NCBI RefSeq assembly: GCF_041080625.1
Contig: NZ_CP163518.1
Coordinates: 10,533,501-10,597,500 of the forward strand
DNA length: 64,000 nucleotides
Source: Streptomyces sp. CG1
GTDB lineage: Bacteria; Actinomycetota; Actinomycetes; Streptomycetales; Streptomycetaceae
Direction of reading: 5' to 3'
The notes below the pieces were generated by a model. The model saw only the letters and a list, made by a program, of their open reading frames with translations. It searched no databases and had not been told where the DNA came from. Shown here one piece after another: positions 54,071 through 63,199 of this stretch. Each line of letters begins with the position of its first letter. The stretch's first letter is position 1. The position numbers were made by a program, and so were the translations under genes.

Positions 54071-55198
54071 ATGAGCAGCGGGTACGTGTACCACGAGATC
54101 TACTCCTGGCATGATTCCGGCTCGGTGACCGGCCTGCTGCCGGCCGATCCGCGCCGTGGACTTCAGCCGTTGCACCACCTGGACACGCCTGACACGAAGC
54201 GCCGGTTACACGAGTTGGTCGCCGTGTCCGGCCTGCTCGACCATCTGGTGCGGTTGCAGCCTGCCGTAGCATCCGACGAGCAACTGCTCACTGTGCACAC
54301 CGAGGACTACCTGCAACGCCTTTCGGCACAGAGCGACGGCGTCGGCGGTGACGCCGGGGACGGCATCTCGCCGTTCGGCGCCGGCGGGTTGGACATCCTG
54401 CGGCGCGCTGCGGGTGGAGCGATCAGCGCGGTGGAAGCGGTGGTCGACGCCACGGTGCGCAACAGCTACGCGTTGGTGAGGCCGTCCGGCCACCATGCGC
54501 TGCCCGATCACGGCATGGGAATGGCCTACCTGGCCAACGTTGCCATCGCCGCACACCACGCGAAGGCACTCGGGATCGAGCGCATTGCCATCGTCGACTG
54601 GGATGCCCACCACGGCAACGGTACCCAGCACGCCTTCGAGCAGGACCCCGGCGTGCTCACCATCTCGCTGCACCAGGAGAACTGCTTCCCGCCGGGCAGC
54701 GGTGACATATCCGAGCGAGGCGTCGGACCGGGATACGGCAGCGCCGTCAACGTGCCGCTGCCCGCGGGAACCGGCAACGGCGGATACGACTTCGCCTTCA
54801 CCGAGGTGGTCGTGCCGGCACTGGACCGATTCCATCCGGAGCTGATCATCGTCGCGTCCGGCTTCGACGCCGGAGCCATGGATCCACTCGCGCGCCAGCT
54901 GGTCAGCTCCAGCGGCTTCCGCGCCATGGCGCGCCATGTCCTCGACGCCGCGGACCGGCTGTGCTCCGGACGGGTCAGCATGATCCACGAAGGCGGGTAC
55001 AGCGAGGTCTATGTCCCTTTCTGCGGGCACGCGGTGATCGAGGAGATGACCGGCCGGCACCTCCTCGAAGACCCCTACCTCGAACTCGTCGACGGCTTCG
55101 GAGGCCAGCAACTGCAACCGCACCAACGGGCCGCCGTCGAGCAAGCCGCACGCCTCGCCGCAGAGGTACCAACCCCCACGACAGCGAAGACCGCCTGA
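54071..55198 (+). CDS. Class II histone deacetylase-like / acetylpolyamine amidohydrolase
   Basis: A 375-residue zinc amidohydrolase of the HDAC superfamily: ALVRPSGHHALPDHGMG with the catalytic His pair (about 143-144), IVDWDAHHGNGTQHAF with zinc-binding Asp and His (about 177-180), SLHQENCFPPGSG, and IVASGFDAGAMDPLA with the third ligand Asp. The final GGYS loop is in MIHEGGYSEVYVPF. All active-site residues are present. Such bacterial enzymes deacetylate polyamines, small acetylamides or natural products. ATG 54071 follows GAGGAGTTTGAG. No obvious operon partner; the next intact gene is 840 bp away. Confidence 0.9.
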   Translation: MSSGYVYHEIYSWHDSGSVTGLLPADPRRGLQPLHHLDTPDTKRRLHELVAVSGLLDHLVRLQPAVASDEQLLTVHTEDYLQRLSAQSDGVGGDAGDGISPFGAGGLDILRRAAGGAISAVEAVVDATVRNSYALVRPSGHHALPDHGMGMAYLANVAIAAHHAKALGIERIAIVDWDAHHGNGTQHAFEQDPGVLTISLHQENCFPPGSGDISERGVGPGYGSAVNVPLPAGTGNGGYDFAFTEVVVPALDRFHPELIIVASGFDAGAMDPLARQLVSSSGFRAMARHVLDAADRLCSGRVSMIHEGGYSEVYVPFCGHAVIEEMTGRHLLEDPYLELVDGFGGQQLQPHQRAAVEQAARLAAEVPTPTTAKTA

Positions 55199-55571
55199 GA
55201 TCACCCCCGCATGGTGTCTCCGCGCATCAAGCCAAGCCACAGCTGCATCATCGGCGTCGGAGGCGGTCGGGCAAGGGGCGGTTCAGTCTGCTGACGTCGC
55301 CGACTCTCCTGAGGCCAAGTCTGGATCTTCTCCTCGGGCTGTTCGAGAACCAACCGGGAACCAACCGAGCAATCGACCACCAGCAGACGGTGGTACTGCT
55401 GGTCCTATCTACGCGTCTGGCGGTGGTCGCTTCCGGAAGCGGATCATCACTCATGGGAGGCGACCCCGCCGAAGGTCGCCGACCACGGCCGTCCGGGCCC
55501 TCAGTCCGGCATGGGCAGGGCACACCTCCCGGCCGGCAGGCCACCCGACCTCGTCTCGCACCGGAGAAGTG
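55199..55571. other. No recognisable gene
   Basis: About 370 bp between the HDAC-like gene and the broken DDN-type gene. Open frames here are Arg-rich and unconvincing, and I saw no hairpin terminator. Confidence 0.4.
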
Positions 55572-56037
55572 ATGGCTGACACCGCCGGTTTCAACGCACG
55601 CAATATCGAGGAGTTCCGCGCGAATCACGGGCAGCTGAGCGTGGATTTCGCCGGGGCCCCGGTTTGCTGCTGCACACCGTCGGAGCACGCTCGGGCGCCG
55701 CCCGGGTGAATGCGGGTGATGTATTAGGCCGATCATGACGGCTATCTGGTATTCGCCTCAAAGGCCGGCCGCGACCGCAATCCAGACTCGTTACTACAAC
55801 CTGCTCGCGTATCCCGAGGTCCGCATCGAGGTGGGCGACGACGTGGTCGCCGTACGGGCCGTGGAGTTGAGTGGCGCCGAGCGCGACGCCGCGTTCACGG
55901 AGCAGGCCCGCCGTCATCCCGGTTTCGCCGGATACCAGCGCAAGACGCATCGGGTGATCTCTGCCGTCACGCTCATCCCCACGGGTGGTGAGGGCGGCCC
56001 AGCACCCGCCGACCGCACAGAACGGACATCGTCGTGA
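55572..56037 (+). pseudogene. DDN-type (deazaflavin/F420-dependent nitroreductase) protein with several frameshifts
   Basis: ATG 55572 (GGAGAAGTG upstream) begins ADTAGFNARNIEEFRANHGQ, then LSVDFAGAPV. After a frame change at about 55665 comes LLLHTVGARSGAARVN. A third section gives DHDGYLVFASKAGRDRNPD, and after about 55785 YYNLLAYPEVRIEVGDDVVA to IPTG. In order these form the complete F420-dependent nitroreductase-family fold of about 145 residues. At least three lesions make it dead. The 3' frame is open from 55735 and its stop overlaps the cupin start. Confidence 0.75.
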
Positions 56038-56501
56038 GCATGGCCTACCTCGCGCAGCCTGATCAGCAGCAGAAGCTCGAATGGCTCGACGGCGGTCAGT
56101 TCGCCGTGCTCCTGGACAGCGCGGCCACCGACGGACAGCTGACCGTCGGACGGTTCAGCGTCGCCAAGGGGGAGGCACCGCCGTACCACATGCACACCCG
56201 TGAGGACGAGATCTTCATGCTCATCAAGGGCACCGCGCTGCTGTGGTCGGACGACCAGGAGATGGAGCTGTCGGAGGGCGGCATCGTCTACCTGCCCAAG
56301 AATGTCCCCCACGGCTACCGGATCACCTCCGACACCGCGGACCTGTTGATGATCTGCACTCCGGGCGGCATCGAGGGCATGTTCCGGCACGCCGGGCGCG
56401 ACATGTCGACCGCCCGGCCCGAGGGGTATGAGATCTCCGCGGACCGGATGGCGGAGGCCGCCGATCTGTACGGCCAGATCATCCTCGGCCCGCCGCGCTG
56501 A
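56034..56501 (+). CDS. Cupin-domain protein
   Basis: A 155-residue single-cupin protein. Cupin motif 1 is PYHMHTREDEIFMLIKG (two His, one Glu) and motif 2 is GGIVYLPKNVPHGYRI (His), so the metal site is complete. A helical C-terminus follows (ISADRMAEAADLYGQII). Members include quercetin-dioxygenase-like and small regulatory cupins. The GTG at 56034 overlaps the preceding reading frame's stop and has GGA 7 bases upstream; ATG 56040 is the alternative. In line with the esterase and CocE-type genes behind it, with which it probably forms an operon. Confidence 0.85.
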   Translation: MSMAYLAQPDQQQKLEWLDGGQFAVLLDSAATDGQLTVGRFSVAKGEAPPYHMHTREDEIFMLIKGTALLWSDDQEMELSEGGIVYLPKNVPHGYRITSDTADLLMICTPGGIEGMFRHAGRDMSTARPEGYEISADRMAEAADLYGQIILGPPR

Positions 56502-56557
56502 GTGCCGGCACACCCCCCGCTCCACCCATGCACCCATCCCACACGAAAGACACAGCC

Positions 56558-57496
56558 ATGTCCGGGCAGCAACGCCGCGACCTCGACGCGATGCTCCGGC
56601 ACGCCCCACTCGACGTCGGAGGGGACGTAGCCGAAGCGCGCACCGTCTTCCACGAGATGATGACCTCGATACCCCTGCCTCCCGATGTCACGACCACCCC
56701 CGGGCAGCTCGGCTGCGTTCCCGTCGTCACCGTCGACACTCCCGGAAGCGACCCGGCCGACGTGCTCCTGTACTTCCACGGCGGCGCGTACGCCATCGGC
56801 TCCGCGGCAGACGCGGCGAGCCTGGCCGCCGACGTGTCCCGGCGCTGCGGCGCCCGTGCCGTCTGCGTCGACTACCGGCTGGCCCCCGAGAACCCGTTCC
56901 CCGCGGCCGTCGACGACTCCGTGGCCGCGTACAGCGCGCTGCTCGACCAGGGCATCCCCGGCGACCGGATCGCCTTTGTCGGCGAGTCCGCAGGCGGCGG
57001 TCTCACCGTCGCCACACTGGTCGCCCTCAGGGACGCTGGCCTGCCCCAGCCCTCGTCCGCCACTGTGTTCTCGCCCTGGGCCGACCTCACGGTGTCCGGC
57101 GCCAGCGCGACCAGCAAGGCCCACCTCGACCCCGCACTGACCCCGCAGGCCCTGCGCACCCGAGCCCGCGACTACCTCGGGCAAACAGCCGGCACCGAGC
57201 CGCTGGCCAGCCCGGCTTTCGCCGACCTGACGGGCCTGCCACCGCTGCTCATTCAGGTGGGCTCGCACGAGATCCTGCTGGACGACGCCGTACGACTGGC
57301 CTCCCGCGCCGCCGACCACGACGTTCAGGTCGAACTCCAGGTCTGGCCCCAAGTCCCGCACGTCTTCCAGGCGTTCGCCGTGATGCTCGACGAAGCCGGC
57401 GAGGCGCTGCGGTCCGCCGCCGCCTTCGTCCGGGCCCACTGGGCCACCACCAAGAGCCCCACCGAGGCCGCGCCGGTCACCTCGCTCTCGTCGTGA
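56558..57496 (+). CDS. Alpha/beta hydrolase, HSL-type (acetyl) esterase
   Basis: A 312-residue esterase of the hormone-sensitive-lipase group: oxyanion motif LLYFHGGAYAIGS (about 70-82), nucleophile elbow IAFVGESAGGGLTVA (Ser about 146), Asp near QVGSHEILLDDA (about 243) and His in WPQVPHVFQAF (about 268). The triad is complete, so it should hydrolyse short-chain carboxyl esters. The ATG at 56558 follows GAAAGACACAGCC; a longer start at 56528 is possible. It lies between the cupin and CocE-type genes, all in the same direction with gaps under 60 bp. Confidence 0.9.
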   Translation: MSGQQRRDLDAMLRHAPLDVGGDVAEARTVFHEMMTSIPLPPDVTTTPGQLGCVPVVTVDTPGSDPADVLLYFHGGAYAIGSAADAASLAADVSRRCGARAVCVDYRLAPENPFPAAVDDSVAAYSALLDQGIPGDRIAFVGESAGGGLTVATLVALRDAGLPQPSSATVFSPWADLTVSGASATSKAHLDPALTPQALRTRARDYLGQTAGTEPLASPAFADLTGLPPLLIQVGSHEILLDDAVRLASRAADHDVQVELQVWPQVPHVFQAFAVMLDEAGEALRSAAAFVRAHWATTKSPTEAAPVTSLSS

Positions 57497-57542
57497 CCGC
57501 GACTGTCTTCCGCGCTCCGGAAAGGCTTGGAGAGGAACCGTT

Positions 57543-59168
57543 ATGGTCGATGTGAATGTAGCCCCCTTCGAGACCGAGGTCCGCACCCGCGCGGGAGATC
57601 TCGTCCGCGCCGATGTCTACCTCCCCGCCGACAGAGAGGGGCCGTTCCCGGTCGTTCTCGGCGCCTCCCCGTACCAGAAGGCGCTGCGCCACCTGCCCGC
57701 GCACCCGGTGTTCCCGTTCATCGAGTACGGGCCCATCCAGCTCTACCTCGACAACGGCTACGCCTACGTCGTGATGGACGTACCCGGAACCGGCCGCTCC
57801 GAGGGCACCTGGGACCCGGTCTCGCGGGGCGAGGGCGAGGCCATCCACGACATGATCGAGCACGTCGCTGCCGAGCCGTGGTCCACCGGCGCGATCGGCA
57901 TGATCGGCATGTCCCACTACTGCTGGAGCCAGTGGAACGCCGCACGCACCCGCCCGCCGCATCTGAGGACGATCGTCGCCTACGACGGCGCCACCGACAT
58001 GTACCGCGACTGGATGTACCACGGGGGCATCCCGATCCAGGGGTTCCTGAGCACCTGGCTGTTCGGCTCGGTGCTGGTCCAGCACGAGATCGAGGGCATC
58101 GACTTGCGTGTCGGCGGCAAACAGGACTTCGTCTACGACATCCTCTCCCACCCCCTGGACGACGAGTGGCATCGTCGGCGCTCGCCGTTCTGGGAGTTGC
58201 CACAGATCGACATCCCCGTGTTCTCCATCGGCGTGTGGGGGAAGGCCGCCCTGCACCTGCGTGGCAACTTCTACGGCTTCGAGCGCGTACGGGGGCCCAA
58301 GAAGCTACTGGTCACGCACCCCGGCAGCTTCGCCGCCGCGCAGAGGTACTACTTCGACGAGGACTTCCACCGCACCGAGTTGCTGCCCTGGTACGACCAC
58401 CACCTCAAAGGCACCGACAACGGCGTGATGGCGACACCCGACGTCCGCTTCTACGTCAACGGCGCGGACGCCTACGACTCGGCGCTCACCTGGCCGCCAC
58501 CGGACGTGCGCACCAGCACCTTCTACCTCGCCGGGGAGCACAGCGGCGCCGTCGACTCCCTCAACGACGGCACGCTCACCGAGACCAAGCCGGTGGCGGA
58601 CGAGGCGTCCACCTCCTGGTGCTACCCGGATCCCGAGTGGATGGCCGGCGTCACCGTCTTCGACGAACACGGCGTCCCCGACCACGTCGCGCGGGTCAAC
58701 ACCTTCATCACCGCGCCCATGGACAAGGACCGCGAGTTCACCGGCCATGCCACGCTGACGCTGCACGCCTCCTCGGACCAGACCGACATGGACGTCTTCG
58801 TCAAGCTCTCCCTCGTCTCCGGTGACTCTGGCGCCGGGCTGCCGATCAAGGTCAGCCAGGGCTGGCTGCGTGCCTCCCACCGCGCCGAGGACCCCGAACT
58901 CACCAGTGACATGCGTCCGTTCCACCTGCACAACGGCGAAGATCCGCTGGAGCCCGGCAAGGTCTACGAACTCCACATCGAACTGCTGCCCCTGTCGTTC
59001 CTGGCCCGCGAGGGCGACCGCATCCGCCTCGAGATCACCAACCAGGACTCGCTGATCACCGACGCGCCCATGACCCACTTCTACGGCCAGAAGGCCGGGA
59101 CCGACACCTACCACCACGACCGGCTCCGCCCCTCGGCGCTGCATCTGCACGAGCGCCCGCGCCCCTAA
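57543..59168 (+). CDS. CocE/NonD family hydrolase (X-Pro dipeptidyl-peptidase-like)
   Basis: A 541-residue hydrolase. The N-terminal alpha/beta domain has the nucleophile elbow IGMIGMSHYCWSQW (Ser about 124) and the family's YVVMDVPGTGRSEG block (about 77). A C-terminal jelly-roll domain (about 330-541: FTGHATLTLHASSDQTDMDV, LEPGKVYELHIELLPLSFLA) is typical of CocE-type esterases/acylases. His in LVTHPGSF or a neighbouring region completes the triad. ATG 57543 follows GGAGAGGAACCGTT. It is the third gene of the likely cupin-esterase-CocE operon, suggesting breakdown of an ester- or amide-linked compound. Confidence 0.88.
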   Translation: MVDVNVAPFETEVRTRAGDLVRADVYLPADREGPFPVVLGASPYQKALRHLPAHPVFPFIEYGPIQLYLDNGYAYVVMDVPGTGRSEGTWDPVSRGEGEAIHDMIEHVAAEPWSTGAIGMIGMSHYCWSQWNAARTRPPHLRTIVAYDGATDMYRDWMYHGGIPIQGFLSTWLFGSVLVQHEIEGIDLRVGGKQDFVYDILSHPLDDEWHRRRSPFWELPQIDIPVFSIGVWGKAALHLRGNFYGFERVRGPKKLLVTHPGSFAAAQRYYFDEDFHRTELLPWYDHHLKGTDNGVMATPDVRFYVNGADAYDSALTWPPPDVRTSTFYLAGEHSGAVDSLNDGTLTETKPVADEASTSWCYPDPEWMAGVTVFDEHGVPDHVARVNTFITAPMDKDREFTGHATLTLHASSDQTDMDVFVKLSLVSGDSGAGLPIKVSQGWLRASHRAEDPELTSDMRPFHLHNGEDPLEPGKVYELHIELLPLSFLAREGDRIRLEITNQDSLITDAPMTHFYGQKAGTDTYHHDRLRPSALHLHERPRP

Positions 59169-59233
59169 CGGTTTTACCCAGATACGGGAAAGGAGGTCTG
59201 CCGCGGGCGGGGCACCTGAACGATGATGACCGC

Positions 59234-60088
59234 ATGGCCATGACGAACAACTTCGGCATCGCCCTGCGAGGCTGGCGGGAGCGCCTTTCGCCCTTAGCGG
59301 GCGGGCTGGAATCCGACGCCGACCGGCGCATCCCCGGTCTGCGCCGCGAGGAACTGGCCCGCCTGGCCGGTCTGTCGGTCGACTACGTGGTGCGGCTCGA
59401 ACAGGGCCGCGCCCGCAACCCCTCCGCCCAGGTCGTCACAGCCCTGGCCAGAGCCCTACGCCTGGACACCTCCGAGCGTGACCACCTGTTCCGCTGCGCC
59501 CACCTCGCGCCGCCCTCCAACGGCGACGTACCCCTGCACGTGCCGCCGAGCGTCCACCGGCTCGTCCGCCAACTGGGCGACGCGCCAGTCGCGGTCTACG
59601 CCGCCGACTGGACGCTGGTCAGCTGGAACCGGAAGTGGACCGCCACCATCGGTGACCCCGGTACCTACGGCTGGGACCAGGGCAATCTCGTCGCGGGGAT
59701 GTTCCGCTCCAGCGGCGGTCACCGGGTCGATTCCATTGCCGCCTGGCCGGTACGGTCCTGGGCGGGCGACGAGGAAGAGGAGGAGTCCCTCGTCGCCGAT
59801 CTGCGGGTCACGGCAGCGGCCTACCCCGACGACGCCCGCCTCACCTCGCTCGTCGACCGGCTGCTGCACACCAGCCCCCGCTTCGCCCACCTGTGGTCCA
59901 ACGGCACCGCCGGCCTCCACACCGGCGACCGCAAGACCATCGAACACCCCCTGGTCGGCGACGTGACCCTCGACCTCGACGTCCTCATGGTCCCCGGCTC
60001 CGATCTCCGTATCGTCGCCTACACGGCCGTCGCCGGAACCGACGACGCCGAAAAGCTGGACGCTCTACGCGCGGACTCGTACCAGTAG
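59234..60088 (+). CDS. Helix-turn-helix regulator, MmyB-like
   Basis: A 284-residue regulator related in layout to the one at 36311-37168: an N-terminal HTH (IPGLRREELARLAGLSVDYV, VRLEQGRARNPSAQ) and a C-terminal MmyB domain (VYAADWTLVSWNRKWTATIG, EHPLVGDVTLDLDVLMVPG). It follows the CocE-type gene in the same direction, 65 bp away, and probably controls that group. ATG 59234 or 59240. Immediately downstream lies an IS110 fragment, so its own 3' region has been disturbed. Confidence 0.9.
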   Translation: MAMTNNFGIALRGWRERLSPLAGGLESDADRRIPGLRREELARLAGLSVDYVVRLEQGRARNPSAQVVTALARALRLDTSERDHLFRCAHLAPPSNGDVPLHVPPSVHRLVRQLGDAPVAVYAADWTLVSWNRKWTATIGDPGTYGWDQGNLVAGMFRSSGGHRVDSIAAWPVRSWAGDEEEEESLVADLRVTAAAYPDDARLTSLVDRLLHTSPRFAHLWSNGTAGLHTGDRKTIEHPLVGDVTLDLDVLMVPGSDLRIVAYTAVAGTDDAEKLDALRADSYQ

Positions 60089-60092
60089 TTCG

Positions 60093-60548
60093 TTGAACGA
60101 TGAAGAGGTCATGCTGCAGGCCATCCGCATCACACTGCGTCTGCGGGCCCAGCGCATCGGGCAACTCGCCGAGCAGATCCAGGATTTGGAGGGCCGACTG
60201 GCCCGACTCGCGGAACGCCACGCCCCCCAGCTGCTCACCGTGGTGGGCATCGGTCCGAACACGGCCGTCACTTTGCTGATCACGGTGGGGGACAACCCGG
60301 AACGCCTGGGCAATGAGGCTTCCTTCGCGGCACGGTGCGGGGTCAGCCCGGTCGAGCGTTCCTCGGGCAGTCGGCAGTTCCGTCGCCTCAACCGTGGCAG
60401 CGACCGGCAGGCCAGCGCCGCCCTGCACCGGATCGTGCAGACTCGCCTGCGCTTCGACCCGCGCACCCAGGACTACTACGAACTCCGCATCAAGGAGGGC
60501 AAGACCCGACGCGAAATCGGCCCACACAGTCATAACCCCCGTCAATAG
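60093..60548 (+). pseudogene. IS110-family transposase, C-terminal fragment
   Basis: The frame carries HAPQLLTVVGIGPNTAVTLL and ITVGDNPERLGNEASFAARC, then the VSPVERSSGSRQFRRLNRGS and IVQTRLRFDPRTQDYYELRI motifs, the C-terminal (transposase_20-type) domain with the conserved Ser region of IS110 enzymes. The N-terminal DEDD domain is missing upstream, where the HTH gene ends, and the end is cut at REIGPHSHN, short of the usual C-terminus. It complements the N-terminal piece at 16383-16815 in coverage. Confidence 0.75.
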
Positions 60549-61045
60549 GGGCAGTCGTGACAGATGAGAGGGTCTGACGCGTGAGTGAGACACCGTCGAA
60601 CACCCTGCAATACCGCTTTGACGGGCCAGAAGTGGCTCCCGTCCTGATCTTGGGACCCTCACCGGGTACCACATGGCACAGGTAGTGCCCGCGCGTCACC
60701 GCTGGCCGCGCCCGGCCCGGTCCCGAGTGTGGCAGGGAGGGAAGTCTTAGGGCCTGTCCGACGGGTCAGCCACGCGGCCCGCCGGACACCCCCCCCAGAG
60801 GCGGTCAACCAGCTGAGGCTCTGCCGCTTGTAACGCAGCCTGCGAGACCAACTCTGAGTTTCAGTGGCCGAGCGTCAGCAGTCGGTGTAGCGTCATGATC
60901 AGCAGTCGTGGTTCCGAAGTCCCGTTCGTCCGTGATCGCAGTCACGGGCGTTTTTGCTGTTCAACGCCTCTCCGGACCAGGGCGATCACCTCCGGACCCC
61001 GCACGGTGCGGGGCCCGATACGAGTCCCTTGAAGGAGACAGAAAC
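60549..61045. other. Region upstream of cspA
   Basis: About 500 bp holding the cspA promoter and leader; apart from the hairpin at 60930 I see no other gene. The long leader would fit the regulated 5' untranslated region common for cold-shock genes. Confidence 0.45.
60930..60955 (+). terminator. Hairpin with U-tract upstream of cspA
   Basis: CCGTGA-TCGCAG-TCACGG is followed by GCGTTTTT, a short intrinsic-terminator shape about 90 bp before cspA. It either ends an upstream transcript or acts as an attenuator in the cspA leader. Confidence 0.5.
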
Positions 61046-61249
61046 ATGGCTACAGGCACTGTGAAGTGGTTCAACGCCGAGAAGGGCTTCGGCTTCATCG
61101 AGCAGGACGGCGGCGGCCCTGACGTCTTCGCCCACTACTCGAACATCGCCGGCTCGGGCTTCCGTGAGCTCCAGGAAGGCCAGAAGGTGAGCTTCGACAT
61201 CGCGCAGGGCCAGAAGGGCCCGCAGGCGGAGAACATCACTCCCGCCTGA
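61046..61249 (+). CDS. cspA: Cold-shock protein
   Basis: A 67-residue CspA-family protein with both RNA-binding motifs intact: [19 protein letters not shown] (RNP1 KGFGFI) and [10 protein letters not shown] (RNP2 VFAHY). It binds single-stranded RNA/DNA as an RNA chaperone during cold or general stress. Length is standard for actinobacteria. ATG 61046 follows GAAGGAGACAGAAAC. It is monocistronic, with a strong terminator directly behind it. Confidence 0.97.
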   Translation: MATGTVKWFNAEKGFGFIEQDGGGPDVFAHYSNIAGSGFRELQEGQKVSFDIAQGQKGPQAENITPA

Positions 61250-61261
61250 CGAGGTACGAAG

Positions 61262-61302
61262 AAGCCCCGGCCAGTGAACTCAGGTTCTAGCGGCCGGGGC
61301 TT
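61262..61302. terminator. Strong hairpin terminator between cspA and the TnpB gene
   Basis: AAGCCCCGGCC and GGCCGGGGCTT form 11-bp arms around a 19-base loop, starting 12 bp after the cspA stop. It can also stop the converging TnpB transcript. The TnpB stop codon (61287-61289) lies inside the loop. Confidence 0.85.
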
Positions 61303-62198
61303 GGCCCGTCTCGCCCGTCCGCAGACCTGTACGATCCGGACGGCGGGGCGTCGTGGATTGTCGAGCCTGAGGTCGTCACTGAGGATTCAGCGAGTGGCGC
61401 GGCTACCCGCGCAGAGCCCGACAGAGTTGCGGGGTTGACGTCCTCCCCTTCGTGAACGAGGGTTGGGCCGGTTGCCCGGCTTGCGGGTTCCTGCTTCGCG
61501 GACCGGCTGGCGCCGAGGTCTCCACAGGCTGGCACGGGCTGCCCGTCCGCGTGTCTGATGTTCTTCGCGGCGTTCACGTCGGCGTTCTCGGTATGTCCGC
61601 AGCCTGGGGCTTTGCATCGGAATACCGCTTGGCTCTCGCGGTTGCCTTCCGATACGAAGCCACAGGCGGAGCACCGCTGCGACGTGTAGGCGGGGTTGAC
61701 CTTCACCACGGTCGTGCCCGAGTACCGGGACGCGTTGGTGAGGGCGAGTTCGAGACGGTGCCAGCCCTTGTCCAGGATGGCTCGGTTCAGACCCCGTTTT
61801 TGGGCCACCCGAGCGCCGGGAGCCTCGATGGTCCCGGATGCGGAGGCTGCCATGGAGCGGGTCTTGAGGTCTTCGAGGACGACGAGCGCGTTCTTCGCGG
61901 TGATCTGGTGGGCGCTCTGGGCGGCGAAGTCGCCGCGCCGGTCCGTGATGCGGCCCATGATCCGGTTCATCGCCGCAACGGCCGTGCGGGGGTTGGCGCT
62001 GCCCTTCTGCGAGCGGGCGAGACGCTGTTGCAGCCGCCGGTACCGGACCTGTTCTCCGTCGGTGACGAACGGCCGGTCGTACAGGTCTCCGTCCGAAGTG
62101 GCTGCCACGATCTTCACGCCCCGGTCGATCCCGACCACGGTGTTCGGCATGGCATGCCGCTCGGGAGTCTCGGCGCCGTCGTCCACGAGGAACGACAC
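61287..62198 (-). pseudogene. tnpB: TnpB RNA-guided nuclease, RuvC half only
   Basis: The frame (about 303 residues) holds the RuvC parts of an IS605-type TnpB: PNTVVGIDRGVKIVAATSDG (RuvC I Asp), NALVVLEDLKTRSM (RuvC II Glu), the zinc finger CSACGFVSEGNRESQAVFRC, then CGHTENADVNAAKNI (RuvC III Asp). Family similarity starts only at about 62155; the N-terminal WED/REC part is missing. The bases before it are the end of an IS630 transposase in the same frame (PIEPHFGPLHGFVSFLVDD), so a fusion or replacement occurred. All three catalytic acids remain, but guide-RNA binding is presumably lost. The C-terminal 70 residues are a non-family tail. Confidence 0.8.
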
Positions 62199-63140
62199 GA
62201 AACCGTGCAGCGGCCCGAAGTGCGGCTCGATCGGGTTGGCCCAGGACGCCTGGGTCGGGGTGAAGCACAGTTCGGGCTTGTGCCGGGTGGCGCAAGTGCG
62301 GATCGCCTGGGTCTTGTTGCCGGACCAGTTGTCCAGGATGACGTAGATGGGGGCGCCGTCGGGGCGGGCGGCGCAATGCTCTTGCGGGCGGCCAGGGTGT
62401 GGTCGGCGCCCTTGCGGGTGCGCGCCACACCCCGCAAGCGGTCGTCGCCGAGGCTGTAGCAGCCGTGGAAGTAGCGGATGCCGTGGGTGCGGTGGTAGGT
62501 GGCGGGCAGCCGGCCGGGGGTGCTTGCGCCGGGCTCAGCAGGTGCCGTGACACGGGCGGATGGACAGCAGTCCGAACTGTTCGAAGACGAAAGCACCGGT
62601 CGGCGAAGCGGCGGGTCACCTCCTCGATGCGGTCCAGCTTGGCGCCGGCGTCCGGGCCGCGGGTCTGCTTCCAGGTACCGATGCGCTGGAAGGAGATGTG
62701 GTGGCGGTGCAGCAGCACCCGCAGCCGCTCGCGGCCGATGACCACCCGGCGCACCCGGCCGGCGGATTGCTGAGGTAGCCGACGAGCTTGCGCAGGCTCC
62801 AGCGGGTGAACGGCATGCCCAACTTCCTGGGCCGCTTCTGGGAGATGCCGACGATGTACGCCTCGTCGTCCGCGGTGATCCGGCGCGGACGGCCGCCGGC
62901 CCACTTCGGGTCCAGGCAGTCAAGGCCACGCTCGTTGAACGCGTGGATCACGTCCCGGACGGGGTCCGGGTCGGCGGCGACCAGGGCAGCGATCGCCTCG
63001 TTGGTGTTGCCGGATGCCGACGCCATGATGATCACCACACGTCGGACCTTGATCGTGCCGTTCCGGCCCCGCCACACGATCCGCAGCAGAGCGCCTCCCT
63101 CCTCGTCCGTCAGCCGACGGGCGCGTAGCGGCTTCGCCAT
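62164..63140 (-). pseudogene. IS630-family transposase with frameshifts, 3' end joined to tnpB
   Basis: From ATG 63140 the frame reads ARRLTDEEGGALLRIVWRGR and ADPDPVRDVIHAFNERGLDC, an IS630 HTH, then GRPRRITADDEAYIV and RWSLRKLVGYLSN to about 62770. The next frame continues RLRVLLHRHHISFQRIGTWK and DRIEEVTRRFADRCF. Later pieces GIRYFHGCYSLGDDRLRGVA and VILDNWSGNKTQAIRTCATR, PELCFTPTQASWANPIEPHF (catalytic DN and the CFTPTQASW..E region) lie in two further frames. At least three lesions are present; the element is dead. Confidence 0.75.
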
Positions 63141-63199
63141 CGCCGGCCTCCTCCCCATACAGGCGCTAGACCAGCATCCCGCCGACAGCCGAGATCAAC

